Source: Alviniconcha marisindica | Lineage: Eukaryota; Mollusca; Gastropoda; Provannidae | DNA: 64,000 nucleotides | Assembly (NCBI GenBank): GCA_018857735.1 | Contig: JABMCL010002281.1 | Span: 405,001 to 469,000 of the forward strand | Direction: 5' to 3' | Part shown: positions 63,401 through 64,000 of the stretch, one piece after another | How the letters are laid out: the number at the start of each line of letters is the position of its first letter | Numbering within the stretch: position 1 is the first letter of the stretch | Position numbers and translations under genes: made by a program | The notes under the pieces: generated by a model | The model's database searches: none | The model's input: the letters and a program-made list of their open reading frames with translations, nothing else | What the model was told of the DNA's origin: nothing

Positions 63401-63679
63401 GTATTTACACTGCAAACCTGTTTAGTGCCACTTGTCTGAAAACTAACAGCAAAACAAAAACAAAGGATCACCTCTACCCCTTTTTCCTTCTCATGAAAGA
63501 GATAAACACTCAGAAACACAATCTAACTCGCCACTCACCAGCAACAACTCGATGCAGCACAGCCACCTCTTCTTTGAGCTGTCGCAGCTCTGTTTCATCC
63601 GTGGCAGAAGCAGCAGCTGCAGCAGCCAGGTCAATTCCGTTGTGAGTTCTCTGCAGCTGATGCAGGGCCTCTTGAGACT
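23681..63679 (-). CDS. CDC42BP: MRCK-type Cdc42-binding kinase (CDC42BPA/B, gek family), all but the kinase domain
   Basis: Thirty-one exons on the main path join in frame from 63679 down to 23681 (about 1321 residues). Order by approximate residue in the window: coiled coil 1-500 (including [16 protein letters not shown] and [13 protein letters not shown], near-identical to vertebrate MRCK); acidic/Ser linker; C1 finger about 595-640 with all H/C ligands at canonical spacing; PH about 655-790; CNH about 800-1115; CRIB near 1155-1170; Gly/Ser-rich tail. Human MRCKs are about 1700 residues, so roughly 400 N-terminal residues with the kinase lie beyond the right edge. Family role: Rac/Cdc42-bound Ser/Thr kinase acting on myosin regulation at membranes and lamella. 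Paralogue choice (A, B or a single invertebrate gene) cannot be made; a single gek-like gene is likely. Confidence 0.95.
25855..26195. repeat. About 43-bp minisatellite, eight copies
   Basis: The unit contains ccccctgctgacccaatttc and caccatcacctcatctta. Confidence 0.9.
27447..27482. repeat. (CT)n microsatellite
   Basis: About 17 CT units. Confidence 0.95.
27862..27912 (-). mobile_element. LINE/SINE 3' tail fragment
   Basis: aactggtgttttatgcccag followed by tcaaccac is the reverse complement of the end of the LINE at about 14755-14800. Confidence 0.55.
29190..29270 (-). CDS. CDC42BP: MRCK alternative terminal exon 1
   Basis: The acceptor is actcctctttcag, phase 0. It encodes [20 protein letters not shown] then FDNSKR and TAG at 29190-29192. 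The strong acceptor and open frame to a stop support it. No clear homology is recognised, so it may be an alternative end or a fortuitous short frame. Confidence 0.55.
   Translation of the reverse strand: MVNSAQGAYNSSGSSWSLPTFDNSKR
30362..30525 (-). CDS. CDC42BP: MRCK exon, C-terminal tail 2 (Gly-rich)
   Basis: The acceptor is ctgttgctag and the donor is tttgag|gtgggt. It encodes [20 protein letters not shown], then [20 protein letters not shown] and [14 protein letters not shown]-rich against an AT-rich surround. Phase 0 exit allows either terminal exon. Confidence 0.82.
31826..31940 (-). CDS. CDC42BP: MRCK exon, C-terminal tail 1
   Basis: The acceptor is tgcatttgcag and the donor is ataatg|gtaagt. 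It encodes [20 protein letters not shown] and [18 protein letters not shown]. Gln-rich, poorly conserved, but phase matches on both sides. Confidence 0.82.
32158..32275. repeat. Paired poly-C and poly-G tracts
   Basis: A run of about 24 C at 32158-32181 is followed within 80 bases by a G-rich run at 32239-32273; they could pair as a hairpin. Confidence 0.8.
32345..32660. repeat. 45-bp minisatellite beside the CRIB exon donor, about six copies
   Basis: The unit contains ggcaaggaaggacagaccag and aatgtgttgtgtac. A diverged copy, ctgcctactttggcaagaaa at 32641-32660, resembles the exon donor text at 32704-32723. Confidence 0.85.
32712..32814 (-). CDS. CDC42BP: MRCK CRIB/PBD exon (usual form)
   Basis: The acceptor is gttgtgtag and the donor is cccaag|gtaggc. 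It encodes [20 protein letters not shown] then [14 protein letters not shown]. The H-M-G ending and G-M-Q-V-L-x-D-L-P tail are typical of MRCK. It leaves phase 0, which fits the next exon. Confidence 0.95.
32830..35100. other. MRCK intron between CRIB exons, right part; no exon assigned
   Basis: A GC-richer island at 34495-34890 contains open frames with Gln/Pro-rich text but no recognised homology. Confidence 0.4.
35105..35725. repeat. 51-bp minisatellite, about 12 copies
   Basis: The unit contains gcattagaacagcatttatc and acatatccaaataggattc; copies are nearly identical. Confidence 0.93.
35958..35990. repeat. Poly-C tract
   Basis: About 25 C with one or two interruptions. Confidence 0.9.
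36137..36300. repeat. 32-bp minisatellite, five copies
   Basis: The unit contains cagttggtagccagttcaca and ggtctggt. Confidence 0.92.
37150..37960. repeat. About 19-bp degenerate minisatellite, about 40 copies
   Basis: The unit is roughly gactggaccagacacaa, with frequent ataagactgaac variants. Confidence 0.9.
38100..40060. other. MRCK intron, no exon seen
   Basis: AT-rich unique-looking DNA without long arrays. Confidence 0.5.
40065..40166 (-). CDS. CDC42BP: Extra MRCK CRIB exon (cassette, or terminal if read to stop at 40061)
   Basis: The acceptor is tgcccacccag. After completing the lysine codon it encodes [20 protein letters not shown] then [27 protein letters not shown] matches the CRIB consensus I-S-x-P-x(2-4)-F-x-H-x-x-H-V-G without exception. 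A GTAAGC donor follows after 102 nt. Used, it leaves 2 nt and joins the usual CRIB exon in frame, giving two CRIB motifs. Unused, the same bases read alanine then TAA (40061-40063) and end the protein about 34 residues after the junction. Sequence support for coding is strong; real use in transcripts is not shown. Confidence 0.75.
40167..41910. other. MRCK intron before the extra CRIB exon
   Basis: A poly-C run at 40377-40394 is the only notable tract; no coding sequence is recognised. Confidence 0.5.
41911..42013 (-). CDS. CDC42BP: MRCK exon, basic linker before CRIB
   Basis: The acceptor is ttgttcacag and the donor is aacaa|gtaagt. It encodes [20 protein letters not shown] and [13 protein letters not shown]. 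It matches the vertebrate R-S-K-R-R-F-x-F-K segment. It leaves AA, which either CRIB exon completes to lysine. Confidence 0.93.
42233..42320 (-). CDS. CDC42BP: MRCK exon, end of CNH domain
   Basis: The acceptor is cctgtttcag and the donor is aagcag|gtacag. It encodes [20 protein letters not shown] and IIYLKNLQA. It corresponds to the last propeller strands (L-I-Y-F-K in vertebrates). Confidence 0.92.
42506..42603 (-). CDS. CDC42BP: MRCK exon, CNH (W-x-Q-T block)
   Basis: The acceptor is gtttgcag and the donor is aaacgg|gtgaga. It encodes [20 protein letters not shown] and [12 protein letters not shown]. Phase 0 exit. Confidence 0.94.
42893..42960. repeat. CA/GCA-rich microsatellite
   Basis: Alternating CA with GCATG interruptions. 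Confidence 0.9.
43000..43080 (-). CDS. CDC42BP: MRCK exon, CNH (GLYVN block)
   Basis: The acceptor is tctcttgcag and the donor is ctctga|gtgagt. It encodes [20 protein letters not shown] and PSQPIALS. The G-x-Y-V-[DN]-x-x-G-x-x-[SA]-R motif is typical of CNH domains. Confidence 0.95.
43836..43943 (-). CDS. CDC42BP: MRCK exon, CNH (LVNPED block)
   Basis: The acceptor is tgtgttgcag and the donor is caatg|gtaggc. It encodes [20 protein letters not shown] and [15 protein letters not shown]. The acceptor and first exon bases are the seed of a 53-bp tandem array extending to about 44915. Confidence 0.95.
43939..44915. repeat. 53-bp minisatellite copying the CNH exon acceptor, about 18 copies
   Basis: The unit contains agtcaccaacactgcaacac and aaagggcagcacaccgccac. 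On the minus strand each copy reads tgtgttgcag|tgttggt, identical or nearly so to the real acceptor at 43944-43945 with the first exon bases. Confidence 0.93.
45068..45140 (-). mobile_element. LINE/SINE 3' tail fragment
   Basis: ttggtgttttatgccgtcaa followed by ccagtgcagttatatcaggg matches the end of the LINE at 14755-14800 in reverse complement. Confidence 0.55.
45485..45605 (-). CDS. CDC42BP: MRCK exon, CNH (LCVGYPS block)
   Basis: The acceptor is ttggccacag and the donor is cccatca|gtaagt. It encodes [48 protein letters not shown] is an invariant CNH motif of this family. Confidence 0.95.
46074..46327 (-). CDS. CDC42BP: MRCK exon, CNH middle with Gly/Ala loop
   Basis: The acceptor is ctttttgccag and the donor is cgcaag|gtgtgt. 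It encodes [40 protein letters not shown], then a Gly/Ala/Ser loop and [20 protein letters not shown]. The ETKGC and VAxKR-x-V-x-x-Y-E strands are MRCK-typical. The loop ([18 protein letters not shown]) is longer than in vertebrate MRCK. Confidence 0.93.
46490..46662. repeat. 30-bp minisatellite, five copies
   Basis: The unit contains cagtcaccatttactgggca and cagtacatca. Confidence 0.9.
46925..47800. repeat. 36/39-bp minisatellite, about 22 copies
   Basis: The unit contains tttggacagctgcaagtcag and cacagtgcagcgtgca. Unit lengths divide by three and lack stops, so three + strand frames stay open for up to 347 codons. It lies inside an MRCK intron. Confidence 0.93.
47919..48008 (-). CDS. CDC42BP: MRCK exon, CNH strand 3
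   Basis: The acceptor is tttgtgacag and the donor is tctttg|gtaagt. It encodes [20 protein letters not shown] and [11 protein letters not shown]. It corresponds to the K-x-V-x-Q-I-x-x-L segment followed by a hydrophobic strand. Confidence 0.9.
48532..48594 (-). CDS. CDC42BP: MRCK exon, CNH strand 2
   Basis: The acceptor is gtcttgacag and the donor is aagacc|gtaagt. It encodes [20 protein letters not shown], matching the D-x-x-R-I-x-x-G-x-E-E-G-L CNH motif. Confidence 0.93.
49060..49540. repeat. Degenerate array copying an MRCK splice donor, about 11 copies
   Basis: Copies of cttaccca-tatcactg-caaatgag recur every 40-55 bases up to the genuine exon end at 49515. On the minus strand they read exon-like text followed by a gtaag-type donor. 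Confidence 0.82.
49515..49587 (-). CDS. CDC42BP: MRCK exon, start of CNH domain
   Basis: The acceptor is gtttttcag and the donor is atactgg|gtaaga. It encodes [20 protein letters not shown] and AVIL, the first CNH strand region. The last ~22 exon bases and the donor are the seed of a tandem array running left to about 49060. Confidence 0.85.
49740..50040. repeat. About 43-bp minisatellite, eight copies
   Basis: The unit contains gggtaaggtctcagaaagta and gcctggaaatagga. Confidence 0.9.
50310..50710. repeat. 28-bp minisatellite, about 13 copies
   Basis: The unit contains gtggacagacagatggaggc and tggtagtg. Open frames across it are artefacts of the unit. Confidence 0.93.
50899..51042 (-). CDS. 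CDC42BP: MRCK exon, PH domain part 3
   Basis: The acceptor is gctgtgtgcag and the donor is aaagct|gtgagt. It encodes [20 protein letters not shown], then [20 protein letters not shown]. The C-terminal PH helix with the invariant Trp is present. Phase 0 at both ends. Confidence 0.95.
51055..51180. repeat. 29-bp minisatellite, four copies, beside the PH exon acceptor
   Basis: The unit contains gtgaaagcagacaacttgga and aaacccact. Confidence 0.9.
51500..51870. repeat. About 80-bp degenerate array copying the PH exon 3' end and donor
   Basis: The motif taccctgaatatacatggta followed by tatctttttt, which is exon plus donor at 51845, recurs in altered form near 51593, 51680 and 51764. Copies share a gctaccaaacc text. 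Confidence 0.75.
51845..51926 (-). CDS. CDC42BP: MRCK exon, PH domain part 2
   Basis: The acceptor is gtctgttgcag and the donor is ttcagg|gtaagc. It encodes [20 protein letters not shown] and DIPCIFR. It matches the S-D-V-I-H-A-x-x-x-D-I-P-C-I-F-R signature. The exon's 3' end and donor are echoed in degenerate tandem copies between 51500 and 51845. Confidence 0.95.
52539..52675 (-). CDS. CDC42BP: MRCK exon, PH domain part 1
   Basis: The acceptor is cttgttgcag and the donor is catgag|gtgggt. It encodes [20 protein letters not shown] and [20 protein letters not shown]. The KKGW-x-R-x-Y-x-V-x-C-D-x-K-L-F-L-Y core of the MRCK PH domain is present. Confidence 0.95.
52887..52954 (-). CDS. CDC42BP: MRCK exon, C1-PH linker
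   Basis: The acceptor is gtgttttgcag and the donor is gtcagg|gtgaga. It encodes [20 protein letters not shown] and VR. It matches the KRPLG-D-x(5)-GT-x-Y-x-G-x-V entry into the PH domain. Confidence 0.92.
53035..53870. repeat. About 32-bp minisatellite, about 26 copies
   Basis: The unit contains gttgactgaaacaacataaa and gactgacacaga. Confidence 0.93.
53906..53977 (-). CDS. CDC42BP: MRCK exon, second half of C1 domain
   Basis: The acceptor is gtgttccag and the donor is cctca|gtgagt. It encodes [20 protein letters not shown]. The ligands continue C-x4-H-x2-C-x7-C, so the complete C1 zinc finger is intact across the junction. In MRCK the C1 binds phorbol ester/diacylglycerol weakly or serves regulation; binding here is not shown. 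Confidence 0.94.
54766..55108 (-). CDS. CDC42BP: MRCK exon, acidic/Ser linker and first half of C1 domain
   Basis: The acceptor is atccttttcag and the donor is gtgaaa|gtgagc. An acidic stretch ([11 protein letters not shown]) and a Pro/Ser linker ([11 protein letters not shown]) precede [20 protein letters not shown] and [13 protein letters not shown]. The C1 ligands H, C, C and C are in place with the intervals H-x12-C-x2-C-x13-C. Confidence 0.95.
55833..55903 (-). CDS. CDC42BP: MRCK exon, end of coiled coil
   Basis: The acceptor is attcttttcag and the donor is cctgat|gtgagt. It encodes [19 protein letters not shown] and LLPD. Frame was chosen from phase with both neighbours. It corresponds to the D-S-I-F-E-Y-F region of vertebrate MRCK. 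Short and less conserved. Confidence 0.8.
56106..56209 (-). CDS. CDC42BP: MRCK exon, coiled coil 10
   Basis: The acceptor is gtctttgcag and the donor is gatgagt|gtaagt. It encodes [20 protein letters not shown] and then [14 protein letters not shown]. The GTAAGT donor is preferred to an overlapping upstream GT because it keeps frame with the next exon. Confidence 0.88.
56895..57035. mobile_element. MITE-like element, truncated copy
   Basis: gagcgctaattaactcacttg, read with the preceding ctttgttgtgtttgtgtgac and ggagtttatgtacc, matches the reverse complement of the internal and left parts of the element at 15620-15847. Confidence 0.68.
57503..57654 (-). CDS. CDC42BP: MRCK exon, coiled coil 9
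   Basis: The acceptor is cttttccag and the donor is gagtc|gtaagt. It encodes [20 protein letters not shown] and then [19 protein letters not shown]. It matches the vertebrate W-x-x-R-R-S-Q-x-L-D-M block before the final helix. Confidence 0.94.
58120..58222 (-). CDS. CDC42BP: MRCK exon, coiled coil 8 ([13 protein letters not shown] block)
   Basis: The acceptor is gtattttag and the donor is gatgtg|gtaagt. It encodes [19 protein letters not shown] and then [15 protein letters not shown]. This block is among the most conserved MRCK segments outside the domains. The acceptor is copied twice more just upstream of the exon. Confidence 0.95.
58219..58340. repeat. 39-bp tandem copies of an MRCK acceptor, three copies
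   Basis: caccctaaaatacaagcatc is repeated at 58219, 58258 and 58297. Minus-strand reading gives gtattttag|ggtg each time. Confidence 0.88.
58635..58712. repeat. CA/GC dinucleotide microsatellite
   Basis: Alternating purine-pyrimidine with CGCG core; a Z-DNA-prone type of sequence. Confidence 0.9.
58775..58899 (-). CDS. CDC42BP: MRCK exon, coiled coil 7 (ESVAQWEAQ block)
   Basis: The acceptor is tttgatcag and the donor is aaatg|gtaaac. It encodes [19 protein letters not shown] and then [19 protein letters not shown]. The ESVAxWEAQIxEII block is diagnostic for MRCK. It splits a tryptophan codon. Confidence 0.95.
59573..59867 (-). CDS. CDC42BP: MRCK exon, coiled coil 6
   Basis: This is the largest coil exon (295 nt). 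The acceptor is gaatgcacag and the donor is cagtcg|gtacgc. It encodes [19 protein letters not shown], then [19 protein letters not shown] and [19 protein letters not shown], ending in ERLQEENQS. Its codon use is GC-rich compared with the flanking introns. Confidence 0.92.
60307..60479 (-). CDS. CDC42BP: MRCK exon, coiled coil 5
   Basis: The acceptor is gtgcgtacag and the donor is gtcag|gtacat. It encodes [20 protein letters not shown] and then [20 protein letters not shown]. It corresponds to the MRCK segment where a K/R-E-x-E helix precedes E-L-x-x-E-I. Confidence 0.92.
60926..61061 (-). CDS. CDC42BP: MRCK exon, coiled coil 4
   Basis: The acceptor is tttgtgcag and the donor is atggag|gtacgg. 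It encodes [20 protein letters not shown] and then [19 protein letters not shown]. Highly charged helix, phase 0 exit. Confidence 0.9.
61485..61845. repeat. 41-bp minisatellite, about eight copies
   Basis: The unit contains cccactgacctcatttgatg and tcacccaccctggcctaag. Confidence 0.93.
62404..62510 (-). CDS. CDC42BP: MRCK exon, coiled coil 3
   Basis: The acceptor is gggttgcag and the donor is gatga|gtaagt. It encodes [20 protein letters not shown] and then [15 protein letters not shown]. It leaves 2 nt (GA). Confidence 0.9.
62865..62985. repeat. About 34-bp degenerate repeat, four copies
   Basis: aataaatacctcgcttac-like text recurs with drift. Confidence 0.7.
63060..63175 (-). CDS. CDC42BP: MRCK exon, coiled coil 2
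   Basis: The acceptor is gtttgcag, directly beside a CA repeat, and the donor is gaaaag|gtcagt. It encodes [20 protein letters not shown] and then [18 protein letters not shown]. It is a continuous heptad pattern ending in phase 0. Confidence 0.9.
63179..63203. repeat. (CA)n microsatellite at a splice acceptor
   Basis: The CA run abuts the acceptor of the exon ending at 63175, so its minus-strand (GT)n forms part of the acceptor context. Confidence 0.9.
63539..63679 (-). CDS. CDC42BP: MRCK exon, coiled coil 1
   Basis: The acceptor is attgacag and the donor is ttgctg|gtgagt. It encodes [15 protein letters not shown], an alanine run, then [18 protein letters not shown]. It enters with 2 nt of a split codon, so upstream coding exons lie beyond the window. 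The alanine-rich insert (AAAAAA) interrupts the heptads. Confidence 0.85.
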
Positions 63680-64000
63680 CTGTCAATACGCACATCCCTT
63701 TTTTTAACAACCCCTCCTTGCAGGATCATCACACTATCAAAACTGGCCATCTGGACTCACACGTGTTGCAAAGGTGTGCCAGGTGATCTGGTTGAATGTT
63801 CAAAAACTTCCGATAGAGAGCTAGTGGACTTGAAACATAGTTCAGCCAGCACCCCCACCCCCACCCCCCACCTACACACATCCCCCCTTGGTACCAGGGT
63901 AGTGATACAAATGTCCAATCTTTCAGACAAGACACAAAAACTGAGGCCTTGTAGACACAGGAGCACACAAGTTCAACATTCCATAACAATAACAAAAGTA

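Overview
This is intron-rich animal genomic DNA, not prokaryotic. The protein families, a CR1/L2-like LINE fragment, tRNA-derived SINE-like pieces and a very high load of minisatellites suggest an invertebrate, most likely a lophotrochozoan such as a mollusc. The species and phylum are inference only. No bacterial-type operon, CRISPR array, virus or toxin gene was seen.

Two protein-coding genes lie tail to tail. (1) On the + strand, 3622-11112 holds the last five exons of an APMAP-like gene (adipocyte plasma membrane-associated protein, strictosidine-synthase-like six-bladed propeller). Its 5' exons lie left of the window or in a form I could not find. (2) On the - strand, 63679 down to 23681 holds 31-33 exons of an MRCK/CDC42BP-type (Drosophila gek-like) Cdc42-effector kinase. 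The N-terminal kinase domain lies right of the window. The window carries, in order, the long coiled coil, a complete C1 zinc finger, the PH domain, the CNH (citron homology) domain, the CRIB/PBD motif and a low-complexity tail. All exon junctions were placed by hand from GT/AG sites, and reading-frame phase closes across every junction. The main path gives about 1321 residues in the window.

Layout: 1-3600 upstream repeats and SINE-like pieces; 3622-11112 APMAP exons with minisatellite-filled introns; 11113-15850 intergenic DNA with a second SINE-like copy, a decayed LINE, a 58-bp array and a MITE-like element; about 17.4-23.7 kb candidate MRCK 3' UTR and flank; 23.7-63.7 kb MRCK exons and introns.

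The most unusual points are these. (a) MRCK has two CRIB-motif exons. The usual one is at 32712-32814. An extra upstream one at 40065-40166 is exactly 102 nt, has matching splice phase and reads into a stop if its donor is not used. The gene could therefore encode single-CRIB, tandem-double-CRIB or truncated forms. (b) Two alternative terminal exons (29190-29270 and 23681-23818) fit the same splice phase. (c) In both genes several tandem arrays sit on exon-intron junctions and copy the splice donor or acceptor, sometimes with part of the exon. One CNH acceptor is repeated about 18 times, one donor about 11 times and one APMAP donor three times. This pattern of splice-site minisatellites is the best candidate for something not well described.
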